DNA of 64,000 nt, from NCBI GenBank assembly GCA_016202545.1, contig JACQON010000012.1, positions 62,001 to 126,000 on the forward strand, written 5' to 3'. Of this stretch, positions 49,847-57,985 are shown in pieces (the first letter of the stretch is position 1; every line of letters starts with the position of its first letter). The notes under the pieces are model-generated. The model made no database searches, was not told the origin of the DNA, and saw only the letters and a program-made list of their open reading frames with translations. Source of the stretch: Chloroflexota bacterium. GTDB taxonomy: Bacteria > Chloroflexota > Dehalococcoidia > Dehalococcoidales > JACQON01. The translations under genes were made by a program, and so were the position numbers.

Positions 49847-50566
49847 GTGAAGGTGGAGAGATTGCATGGCTGGCAGGTCAGCACTGCCGAAGCCAGGGAG
49901 ATACAGGCCAGGCTGGCAGCGAAGGTATCGAGGAAGAACGAGGTCGCCCGCCCCGGCTTTATCGCCGGCGTGGACATATCGGTGGAGAGGGGACAAGGTG
50001 CGGCCACCGCGGCCGTGGTCGTCCTGGACTATCCCGGTCTCAGGCTGGCAGAGGTGAAAACGGTCAGCGGCCAGCCGGGATTCCCCTATATCCCCGGCCT
50101 GCTGTCTTTCCGCGAATCGCCACTGGCGCTATCCGCCTTCGAGGCGCTCTCCATCACACCCGACCTTATCCTGGTCGATGGCCAGGGGATTGCCCATCCC
50201 CGGCGGCTGGGCCTGGCCTCCCATATCGGGCTGCTGCTGGACACGCCGACCATCGGCTGCGCCAAGTCCCTGCTCATCGGTCGCCATGAGGAGCTTGGCC
50301 AGGAGCCGGGCAGCTATGCCGAGATAGTTGATAATGGTGAAGTGATTGGGGCGGCCCTGCGCACCAGGCGCGGGGTGAAGCCGGTCTATGTCTCCATAGG
50401 TCACAAGGTTGACCTTCAGGCGGCCATTCGCTGGGTGCTGGAATGCTGCCGTGGCCATCGTTTACCGGAGCCTACCCGACTTGCTCACATGGCGGCGGGA
50501 GGCGACCTCAAGTTAGAAGCTGCCCTATCGCCCGGCGCGGGGCGCCAGGGCAAATCGCCGGATTAG
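49847..50566 (+). CDS. nfi: Endonuclease V
   Basis: Cuts DNA (and RNA) next to deoxyinosine from adenine deamination. 239 residues. Catalytic residues are in FIAGVDISVE near residue 42 (Asp), LLSFRESP near residue 85 (Glu) and LILVDGQGIAHPRRLGLASH near residue 107 (Asp). The wedge PYIPG precedes the FRE motif. The GTG start gives a length close to E. coli Nfi; the frame is open far upstream through repeats but without similarity. The start coincides with predicted transcription initiation. Confidence 0.92.
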   Translation: MKVERLHGWQVSTAEAREIQARLAAKVSRKNEVARPGFIAGVDISVERGQGAATAAVVVLDYPGLRLAEVKTVSGQPGFPYIPGLLSFRESPLALSAFEALSITPDLILVDGQGIAHPRRLGLASHIGLLLDTPTIGCAKSLLIGRHEELGQEPGSYAEIVDNGEVIGAALRTRRGVKPVYVSIGHKVDLQAAIRWVLECCRGHRLPEPTRLAHMAAGGDLKLEAALSPGAGRQGKSPD

Positions 50567-50587
50567 GAGAATCAGAGAGGACGAGAT

Positions 50588-51692
50588 ATGACTGGACTGA
50601 GGGACAAACTAGAGGACTTGCGCTCCAGGGTGGCCATGGCGCTGGAGCATCTTTGATGTCGCTGTCAGGGAGGAGAATATAGCCCGGCTGGAGAAGCAGT
50701 CAAATGCTCCCGGTTTCTGGTCGGACCAGGCCACGGCGCAGGAGGTCATGCGCCAGTTAGCTGAGGATAGGAAGGTAGCGACCAAGTGGCGGGATATGGA
50801 GCAAAAAGTGGCTGAGGCGGCTGAGCTGCTCTCCCTGGCTGAAGAAGAAGGTGACACCTCCCTCGAGGCCGACATCGAGTCCCGCCTGGATGAGCTGGCT
50901 GCCCGGCTCGATGAGATGGAGCTTGAGGTAGCCTTTGGCGGTGAGTACGATGCCAGGAATGCCATCTTGGCCGTTCACGCCGGGGCCGGCGGCACCGAGT
51001 CCCAGGACTGGGCGCAGATGCTGATGAGGATGTACCTTCGCTGGGCGGAGCGCCACGGTTACAAAGCTGAGGTCCTGGACGTTTCCCCTGGAGAAGAAGC
51101 GGGGATAAAGAGCGCCGTCATCGAGATTAGCGGCGATTACGCTTATGGTCGTCTGAAGTCGGAGCACGGCGTTCACCGCCTGGTCCGCCTGTCTCCTTTT
51201 GATGCCGACCATGCCCGGCACACCTCCTTCGCCCTGGCTGAGGTCATGCCCGAAGCCGAGGCGGACGTGGATGTCAAAATCGGCCCCGATGATTTGAAGG
51301 TGGAGACGTTCCGGTCAAGCGGGCCTGGCGGGCAGCATATGCAGAAGACGAGCAGCGCGGTGAGGATTACCCATCTTCCCACCGGCCTGGTGGTCACCTG
51401 TCAGAGCGAGCGTTCCCAGCACCAGAATAAGGACATCGCCATGAGGATACTTCGCTCCCGGCTGCTGGAGCGGGAGCTGGTTAGGAAGGCCGAGGAAAGG
51501 GCCAAACTCAAGGGGAAGCGCATAGTGGCCGGCTGGGGCAATCAGATTAGAAGCTACGTGCTTCAACCCTACAGGATGGTCAAGGACCACCGCACCGACT
51601 ATCAGACCGGCGATACTGATGCGGTGCTGGATGGAGACCTGGACGGGTTCATCACTGCCTATCTCCGCTCTGGCCTGGGGATGGCGGAGTGA
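50588..51692 (+). CDS. prfB: Peptide chain release factor 2 with programmed +1 frameshift
   Basis: Releases peptides at UGA and UAA stops. Frame 0 starts at ATG 50588 and reaches CTT-TGA at 50651-50656; the ribosome then shifts +1 (CTT-T-GAT) and reads on from 50655 to 51692. Total about 367 residues. An internal Shine-Dalgarno-like GGAG lies four bases before the CTT, somewhat weaker than the usual AGGGGG. The GGQ motif (SGPGGQHMQKTSSAVR) lies near residue 245. The stop-recognition SPF motif is present (LSPFDADHARH). AGAGAGG precedes the ATG. Confidence 0.95.
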
Positions 51693-51762
51693 TTAATAGC
51701 TTCCGCGAAGCTAATGTCTGTTATGTGGTAGCTAGCCTCTTATGGAGAAAGCCTGCAATCTA

Positions 51763-51813
51763 TCCCCCTGGCCCCCTTCCCTTGGTAAGGGAAGGGGGAC
51801 TAAGGGGGTGAGG
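51763..51813. repeat. C-rich/G-rich palindromic repeat copy
   Basis: CCCCCTTCCCTT pairs with AAGGGAAGGGGG around a 4-base loop, followed by ACTAAGGGGGTGAGG. This is the clearest copy of the family also seen at 32677, 49641 and 53779. It lies between prfB and the gluzincin gene. Confidence 0.75.
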
Positions 51814-51861
51814 TTCGTTGACGGTCTCCCCAAGGGGTGAAATTAGTTTGGATAATGAAGG

Positions 51862-53079
51862 ATGATTAAGAAGCTCGGCCTGCTGGCGCTGGCTGCCTCC
51901 TTGCTCGTCGCCGCTTTAAGCCCCGTTCTGGCCCATGCCCAGGCCGGGCTGACAGTGCTGGATAGCTCGGCCTCGGTGCAGTTTCCTTTGAAGCTTGACT
52001 TCAGTTTATCGGCCCGGAGCGATGCCGACATCGCTGACATTCGCCTTCGCTACGTGGTTGAGCGGGAGAGCTTCGCCCCGGTGACCAGCGAGGTCGATAT
52101 CGAGTTTGCGCCTGCCAGTGAAGTTGACGTCGGCTGGACGTGGGACATGAGGAAGAGCGGCGGATTGCCGCCGGGGACTGCTGTGGACTACTGGTGGGTA
52201 GTGCGGGACACCCTGGGCCGCCAGCTTGAGACCGCTCCAGCCGTGGTCCGCTTTGATGACATCCGTTACCTTTGGCGCAGCCTGGCCGAGGGGAAAGTGA
52301 CCCTGTACTGGTATCAAGGGGAGGAGTCTTTTGCCCATGAGCTTATGGCAGCGTCCCAGCGCGCGCTGGAGCGGCTGGCTGAAGATACCGGCGCTGAACT
52401 GGAGAGGCCGGCCAAACTGTACATCTACGCCAGCACCCAGGACCTGCAGGGGGCAATGGTCTATCCGCAGGAGTGGACGGGAGGGGCCGCCTTCACCAGG
52501 TACAGTACCATCGCCATTGGCATCGCCCTAACCGACCTGGAGTGGGGCAAGCGGACCATCGCCCATGAGCTGGCGCACCTGGTGGTGTATCAGATGACGT
52601 CCAATCCCTATGGTGGCCTGCCCACCTGGCTGGAAGAGGGCCTGGCCATGTATGCCGAGGGGTCGCTTGAGTCGGGCTATATCGCTTATCTCAACCGGGC
52701 CATCGCCGGGGACAGCCTTATCTCGGTACGCAGCCTGTCCAGCCCCTTTTCGGCTTACGCCGAGCAATCCTTGCTTTCCTATGCCCAGAGCTACCGCCTG
52801 GTCGAGTACCTCATTGGCCAGTACGGCAGGACCAAAATGCTTGAACTGCTCGGCGCCTTCAGGCAGGGCAGCGGCTATGACGGTGCCCTGGAAGCGGTCT
52901 ACGGCTTTGATATGGATGGCCTGGATGAACTATGGCGGCGCAATATCGCGCCGGCCCAGGCTTCCCAGGAGCAGCCGGGGATTTCACCGGTGCTGCTCGG
53001 AGTGCTGATTGCCCTGGGGGCGGGGTTCCTGGTCGGGCTGGGGGTGGCTATCAGGTATAAGGTCGGGAGTAAAGGGTAG
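51862..53079 (+). CDS. Peptidase MA family metallohydrolase (gluzincin), membrane-anchored
   Basis: 405 residues: signal peptide (about 1-27, ending AHAQA), a beta-rich extracellular domain (about 30-135), then a metallopeptidase domain with HELAHL near residue 235 and the third zinc ligand in PTWLEEGLAMY near residue 258. A C-terminal membrane helix (about 376-398) is followed by a short basic end. It is predicted to act outside the cell, tethered to the membrane. AAGG precedes the ATG. The stop overlaps the radC start by one base. Confidence 0.85.
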   Translation: MIKKLGLLALAASLLVAALSPVLAHAQAGLTVLDSSASVQFPLKLDFSLSARSDADIADIRLRYVVERESFAPVTSEVDIEFAPASEVDVGWTWDMRKSGGLPPGTAVDYWWVVRDTLGRQLETAPAVVRFDDIRYLWRSLAEGKVTLYWYQGEESFAHELMAASQRALERLAEDTGAELERPAKLYIYASTQDLQGAMVYPQEWTGGAAFTRYSTIAIGIALTDLEWGKRTIAHELAHLVVYQMTSNPYGGLPTWLEEGLAMYAEGSLESGYIAYLNRAIAGDSLISVRSLSSPFSAYAEQSLLSYAQSYRLVEYLIGQYGRTKMLELLGAFRQGSGYDGALEAVYGFDMDGLDELWRRNIAPAQASQEQPGISPVLLGVLIALGAGFLVGLGVAIRYKVGSKG

Positions 53080-53765
53080 TGGACAAGTCGTTTACCATCC
53101 ATGACCTGCCGCCGTCTGAGCGGCCCAGGGAGCGGCTGCAAAAGCTGGGAGTGGCCGCTCTGTCAGCGCAGGAGCTCCTGGCCCTGATTCTGGGCCGCGG
53201 CGTTGCCGGCGAGTCGGTGATGGTGACCGCCCAGAGGCTGCTGTCACGCTTCGGCGACCTGAGGGGCATTGCCGGCGCTTCGGTAGAAGAGATGTCCGAG
53301 CTAAAGGGGATTGGCCTGGCCAAGGCGTCCCAGATTAAGGCGGCCTTCGAGATGGCCAACCGGCTGGACGGCCCGGAGCCGGGTGATGCGGCGGTGGTAA
53401 AGACCCCTGAAGATGTGGCCGGGCTGGTGAGGGGCCGGCTGAGCGGCAAAAAGAAGGAGCATTTCCTGGCCCTTATGCTGGATACCAGGAACCGCCTGAT
53501 AAAGGTAGCGGAGATTTCCATCGGCAGCCTGGATACCAGCATCGTTCACCCCAGGGAGGTGTTCAAGGAAGCCATTTCAGCCAGCGCCGCCTCGGTTATC
53601 TTCGTCCACAACCATCCTTCCGGGGATACCGCGCCTTCGGAAGATGACGTAAAGCTGACCAAGAGGCTGGCCGAAGCCGGTCAGATTATAGGCATAGACG
53701 TGCTCGACCATGTCATCATCGGCGGCAAGAGCTATCTCAGCCTGAAGCGGGAAGGGCTGTTTTGA
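53079..53765 (+). CDS. radC: RadC family protein (JAB/MPN domain)
   Basis: 228 residues: an N-terminal UPF0758/HhH region (RLQKLGVAALSAQELLALILGRG, LKGIGLAKASQIKAAFE) and a C-terminal JAB metalloprotease-like domain with the zinc motif HNHPSGDTAPSEDD near residue 177. Despite the name, the role in DNA repair is unproven in the family. GTG start overlapping the preceding stop. Confidence 0.93.
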   Translation: MDKSFTIHDLPPSERPRERLQKLGVAALSAQELLALILGRGVAGESVMVTAQRLLSRFGDLRGIAGASVEEMSELKGIGLAKASQIKAAFEMANRLDGPEPGDAAVVKTPEDVAGLVRGRLSGKKKEHFLALMLDTRNRLIKVAEISIGSLDTSIVHPREVFKEAISASAASVIFVHNHPSGDTAPSEDDVKLTKRLAEAGQIIGIDVLDHVIIGGKSYLSLKREGLF

Positions 53766-53778
53766 GGTGGTTTATCTA

Positions 53779-53878
53779 CTCTATCCCCTGTATCCCCCGC
53801 CTGCCAAAGCTTGGCGGGCAGGCCTTTCCCTTCAAAGGGAAAGGGGAAGAAAAAGAAAGAGGGGCGTAGCCCCTCTTA
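53779..53878. repeat. Composite palindromic repeat upstream of the HTH/ATPase cassette
   Basis: Three hairpins in a row: CCTGCC...GGCAGG around AAAGCTT, CCTTTCCCTT pairing with AAAGGGAAAGG, and AGAGGGGC-GTA-GCCCCTCTT ending in a short U-run. The last could terminate radC transcription. The design matches the repeat at 49641-49745. Confidence 0.7.
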
Positions 53879-53924
53879 GACACCACAGATATGGGATTGA
53901 TTTAAAAGTGAAGGAAGGCATGAG

Positions 53925-54410
53925 ATGACTGAGAATGAAAAGAAGATTTTAGAGGAGAGAGCACAACAAGTGCTATCCCGCTTAAGTACCTATGCCAAAG
54001 TAAATAACCTTTCTAATAGAGAGGTTGCTCAAGAAATTGGCGTTTCTTATAACACTCTGAGGCGCTGGCGGTTTTTTACGCAAGGAAAACACGTTCACAC
54101 GCCATCCGAGATAGACATAAAGAAGATCAGCGAGTTTTTGGAAGGCAAGGAAAGACCTGAAATATATAGTCAGATTGAAGAAGCCAGGCATAGAACAGAA
54201 AAAATTAAGTATCTCTTACTTCTGCTCGAAGATGAATTACGGTGGTTTCGAGATAATAACCCTAGAGCAAGAGAGGAATTTCGTAAAGAACTTGATGCCT
54301 CTGATATCGGCTATATTTCTAGTCTTCTTACTATGCTAACAGAGGAAGACAGATTTAAGAGATGGCTTGCCCTTACCACAACTCGTTTTCAATCCTTTAA
54401 GAGGAGGTAA
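53925..54410 (+). CDS. HTH-domain protein, first gene of the HTH/GHKL cassette
   Basis: 161 residues. A helix-turn-helix lies near residues 28-50 (LSNREVAQEIGVSYNTLRRWRF). Beyond it the protein is helical and charged (EIYSQIEEARHRTEKIKYLLLLLEDEL), suggesting a coiled-coil or dimer region. AT-rich compared with radC. GAAGGAAGG precedes the ATG. The gene ends five bases before the ATPase start, and its 3' end carries the ATPase ribosome site (AGAGGAGGT), so the two are coupled. It may autoregulate the pair; this is inference. Confidence 0.7.
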   Translation: MTENEKKILEERAQQVLSRLSTYAKVNNLSNREVAQEIGVSYNTLRRWRFFTQGKHVHTPSEIDIKKISEFLEGKERPEIYSQIEEARHRTEKIKYLLLLLEDELRWFRDNNPRAREEFRKELDASDIGYISSLLTMLTEEDRFKRWLALTTTRFQSFKRR

Positions 54411-54415
54411 AAGGT

Positions 54416-56185
54416 ATGGCGAAGAAGAAAATCCGCGGAAACCTGGGGGTGCTCCTTACCCTTTTAGGAACGCTTTATGGTCGTCCTGACAATGCTATTA
54501 AAGAGTATACTAGCAACGCCTTGGATGAATGGATAAAAGCTAAAGAAAAGGGTGAAATGGAGGGTGCGTGTGAGGTAGGCTACTTGCTTGAGAAAGAAAG
54601 AATAACGATTAATTACAACTCCCCCGGGATGGATGAGAGGGAATTTGATGATGCCCTTAACAGGGTGGCGGATTCGATAAAACGAGAATCAACCATACGC
54701 CAGATTGGCAAACTGGGTATAGGAATCTTTGCCTTTAATCAGGTGGGAAGCACCTGCACCTTTTATAGTAAGAAGGCGAAGGGGACGCCTACTATTAAAG
54801 TTGTCCTTATAAGTAACTCCGATGGCTATGATATTGATACCGCTATTAAAAGGGAATCTCGGCTAAATCCCGGAATGACTATTGTCATCACTCGCTTGCA
54901 CCACGACCCAACAAAGCCACGAGGCCCTTTGGCTCCGGGCTCACTACAGCGGTTCTTTGCCGAGCAGTTTGACTCTGACCTAAGGGAAGGGAATTTGAAA
55001 GTTAGTATAAATTGTGATGACAAAATCTATGAAGTAGAGCCACCCGAAATAAACCTTCCCAGGGTTGGAGAAACCTTTTTTAGGGAAGTGCCCCTTTCTA
55101 CTGATCGGCAGAAGAAATTTAATTGCCAATTCTGGTTTGACCCGTCAGGGAAAAGCCATGTCTCGATTCGCCACATGAGGGTTCCTATAATTAAGGATTT
55201 GAAGAACTACTCAGCTTATGGGCTTGAAGAAAGCATCTATGCAAGTAGCTCTCTTAAGGGTTACATTGATGCCGATTTCCTTAAACCGCTACCGTCTAGG
55301 ACAAGCTTTGAAGAGAATCAGGACTGGGTTCAGTTCCTGGTAGAGCTTAACGAAAGACGCCCTTCACTTGAAGCGGAAATAGAAGAATTGCGTAGGGAGG
55401 AAGAAGAGAAAAGGTTAACAGAAGTCCAAAAGAGGGCTATCGAATTGGCAAGAGACATCTTAAATACAGAGGAATTCAAAGACTTAGACTTATTGAAAGG
55501 ATTGGGACGAAAACCTCCTGAACCAAGACTTCCACCTAACGGATTTGATTTTGTGCCTTCTTCAATCAGGATCGAACCCAGAAAAACCGGAACTCTTCCG
55601 TTAAAGGCTTTCGTGCCCAGGGCAGTTCCAGACAATAGCCTGGTAAAACTCAGTATTAGCGATTCTTCTTCAGTTGAATTGAAAGCAAAGAGCCTATTTC
55701 TCAGAGCATCTGAAGCTGATGAGGATGGCGTTGTTACTGTGCATGTTTCCTTTGAGGGTAAATTGAATACCACCGTTCCAGCAATTTTAACGGCAATAAC
55801 GGGAAAATTAAAGGCAGAAGCTCATATTCGAGTCGCTAAACCACAGCAAACAAGAGGACCAATTATTATTGGAAAAGAAAAGGAAGGTCGCGGAATCAGC
55901 TATACAGAGGACTATTTTGAAAACGGACCTCGTCTACATAGCGAGTTTGTGGCTGGGATAGTGCGAGTTAACAAACTTAACCCAGATTTTATTCGGCAGA
56001 AGGAAGGTTCAGAGCAGCAGAAAATCGGCTATGGCGCGCTTATGATTGGCAAGGAAGCTATTGCTCATAGTGATGGATCGGGAGTGTCAGAAAATTTTCT
56101 TGAAAGGCTACTTTCTTACCTGTTTCAAGTGCAAGTTAAAGCACGCCAAAGTCCGTTGAAGATGAAGAGACTTAGAAAAGACTAA
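54416..56185 (+). CDS. GHKL (Hsp90/MutL-like) ATPase-domain protein with altered G1 motif
   Basis: 589 residues. The N-box is KEYTSNALDEW near residue 27 (Glu, Asn and Asp conserved). The G1 box reads NYNSPGM near residue 63, where the adenine-binding Asp of D-x-G-x-G is Tyr. G2 is IGKLGIGIFAF near residue 100. A transducer-like middle region follows, with a charged coiled coil (about 315-350). Residues 375-470 look like an Ig-like beta domain (PSSIRIEPRKTGTLPLKAF). No membrane segment. Relatives include MORC-type and defence-associated ATPases, but no exact family was recognised. AT-rich. Confidence 0.75.
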   Translation: MAKKKIRGNLGVLLTLLGTLYGRPDNAIKEYTSNALDEWIKAKEKGEMEGACEVGYLLEKERITINYNSPGMDEREFDDALNRVADSIKRESTIRQIGKLGIGIFAFNQVGSTCTFYSKKAKGTPTIKVVLISNSDGYDIDTAIKRESRLNPGMTIVITRLHHDPTKPRGPLAPGSLQRFFAEQFDSDLREGNLKVSINCDDKIYEVEPPEINLPRVGETFFREVPLSTDRQKKFNCQFWFDPSGKSHVSIRHMRVPIIKDLKNYSAYGLEESIYASSSLKGYIDADFLKPLPSRTSFEENQDWVQFLVELNERRPSLEAEIEELRREEEEKRLTEVQKRAIELARDILNTEEFKDLDLLKGLGRKPPEPRLPPNGFDFVPSSIRIEPRKTGTLPLKAFVPRAVPDNSLVKLSISDSSSVELKAKSLFLRASEADEDGVVTVHVSFEGKLNTTVPAILTAITGKLKAEAHIRVAKPQQTRGPIIIGKEKEGRGISYTEDYFENGPRLHSEFVAGIVRVNKLNPDFIRQKEGSEQQKIGYGALMIGKEAIAHSDGSGVSENFLERLLSYLFQVQVKARQSPLKMKRLRKD

Positions 56186-56245
56186 GGGATGAGTTAAAAC
56201 TGGCGATGATTTGAGGATATTTAAAGGTGTTGCAAAAAGACATAG

Positions 56246-57820
56246 ATGATGAGAAAAATCGCGCTTGTCCTTTTCCTGCTGGCCGCGCTGGGCAGCCTGT
56301 TTACCGGCGGCTGCCAGCCCGCCGCTCAAGGGGGCACTCTCAACCTTTATGACATTGACCCCATCACCCTTGACCCGGCCGTATCTGGCGAGATGACCTC
56401 CAACAACTACGTGATGCAGCTCTTCAGCGGGCTGGTCCGGCTCGATAAAGACCTGGAGCCGGCGCCTGATATCGCCCGCTCCTGGGAGGTCAGCAAAGAC
56501 GGCCTGACCTTCACCTTTTACCTGCGGCGTGACGTCAGGTTCCATGACGGACGCCAGGTCACCGCCGGCGACTTCAAGTATTCCTGGGAGCGGGCCGCTG
56601 CCCCTGAGACCGGCTCGCGGACGGCGGCCACCTATTTGGGGGACATCGTCGGCGTAAAGGAGGCGCTGGCCGGCCAGAGGCGGGATATCAGCGGCGTCAG
56701 GGTGGTTGACGATTATACCCTTGAGGTCACCATAGATGCGCCCAAGTCCTACTTCCTATCCAAGCTGACCTCTCCCGTTGCCTTTGTCGTGGACAGGGCC
56801 AGTGTGGAGTCGGGAGATGACTGGTGGCGCCATCCCAACGGCAGCGGCCCCTTCAAGCTCAAGCAGTGGGACGAGGGCAGCCTGCTCGTCCTGGAGAAGA
56901 ACGAGACCTACTACGGGAAGCAGGCTTTGGTTGACCAGGTGGTCTTTCATCTCTGGGCTGGCGTGCCCATGAACATGTATGAGACGGGCCGGATTGATGT
57001 CACCGGCGTTTCCAGGGAGGATATTGACCGCGTTACCGATGAGGCGGGGCCGTTTTACCGAGACTTGAGGATAGTTCCCGAGCTGAGCTTTTTCTACATC
57101 GGTTTCGACCACAGCCGTCCGCCCTTTGACGATGTCAATATCCGCCGCGCCTTCTCGCAGGCCATTGACAAGGATAAGCTGGTCTCCCTGGTGTTCAGGG
57201 ACATGGTGCAGCGCGCTGATGGCATCCTGCCGCCGGGAATGCCCGGGTTCAATAACGACTTATCCGGGCTGGGCTTTGACCCGCTCCGGGCGAGGGAGCT
57301 GATTGCCGCTTCCAGGTATGGCAGCGTCTCTGCTCTGCCGCCCATCACCATTACCGTCGACGGTTGGGGAGGAGAGATTTCGTCGGGATTGGAGGCCATC
57401 ATTCAGGAGTGGCGGCAGAACCTGGGGGTGGAGGTCAGGGTGCGGCAGCTGGAGCCGCAGAGGTTTCTTTATTATCTCAAAGAGGAGAGGGACGAGATGT
57501 TCTCCACGGGCTGGGTGGCTGACTATCCACACCCGCAGAACTTTCTGGAGGTCCTGTTCCGTGGCGGCGCCGAGAATAACTACGGCGACTACCATAATCC
57601 CGAGGTAGATGCCTTGCTGGATATGGCAGGCGTGGAGACGGACACCGGGCGCAGCCTGGAGCTTTATCGCCAGGCCGAACGGAAACTGGTTGACGATGCC
57701 GCCGTCATCCCGCTATGGTTCGGGCAGAACTACACCCTGGTAAAATCCCATGTCAAAGGGTACGAACTGAACCCGATGGGTTATGCCATGCTGAACGAGG
57801 TGTCTATTCAGGCCCGGTAG
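56246..57820 (+). CDS. ABC transporter oligopeptide-type substrate-binding lipoprotein (SBP family 5)
   Basis: 524-residue extracytoplasmic binding protein. Lipobox FTGGC near residue 23. Family 5 hallmarks: LNLYDIDPITLDPAVSGE at the start, ARSWEVSKDGLTFTFYLRRDVRFHDGR near residues 78-105 (core ending GRQVTAGDFKYSWERA). RRAFSQAIDKDKLV lies near residue 298. No permease or ATPase genes are adjacent, so it is an orphan or works with distant partners. GC-rich, unlike the ATPase gene upstream. Confidence 0.9.
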   Translation: MMRKIALVLFLLAALGSLFTGGCQPAAQGGTLNLYDIDPITLDPAVSGEMTSNNYVMQLFSGLVRLDKDLEPAPDIARSWEVSKDGLTFTFYLRRDVRFHDGRQVTAGDFKYSWERAAAPETGSRTAATYLGDIVGVKEALAGQRRDISGVRVVDDYTLEVTIDAPKSYFLSKLTSPVAFVVDRASVESGDDWWRHPNGSGPFKLKQWDEGSLLVLEKNETYYGKQALVDQVVFHLWAGVPMNMYETGRIDVTGVSREDIDRVTDEAGPFYRDLRIVPELSFFYIGFDHSRPPFDDVNIRRAFSQAIDKDKLVSLVFRDMVQRADGILPPGMPGFNNDLSGLGFDPLRARELIAASRYGSVSALPPITITVDGWGGEISSGLEAIIQEWRQNLGVEVRVRQLEPQRFLYYLKEERDEMFSTGWVADYPHPQNFLEVLFRGGAENNYGDYHNPEVDALLDMAGVETDTGRSLELYRQAERKLVDDAAVIPLWFGQNYTLVKSHVKGYELNPMGYAMLNEVSIQAR

Positions 57821-57823
57821 CGG

Positions 57824-57908
57824 CGGAGGGGGTGGGATTCGAACCCACGGTCGCTTGCGCGACAACGGTTTTCAAGACCGTCACCATAGGCCGCTCGGTC
57901 ACCCCTCC
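57824..57908 (-). tRNA. tRNA-Ser (TGA anticodon)
   Basis: 85 bases on the minus strand. Acceptor GGAGGGG pairs with CCCCTCC, discriminator G. The D-arm contains GACCGAGCGGC. The anticodon stem ACGGT/ACCGT encloses CTTGAAA, giving anticodon TGA. A long variable arm (TGTCGCGCAAGCGACC) and T-arm GTGGG-TTCGAAT-CCCAC follow. The class II variable arm and G73 fit serine. CCA is not encoded (CCG follows). Confidence 0.95.
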
Positions 57909-57985
57909 TGGCTGTTTTATGAAGCTAATTTAGCCCCTTGAAGGCTTGAGATGAGTTTATATAAACCATTGTCGCTAACGGATAG

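Noticed and set aside
57909-57985. Duplicate tRNA-Ser end as an attachment site beside the integrase remnant
   Set aside because: No second copy of the tRNA 3' or 5' end was found between the tRNA and the nitroreductase gene.
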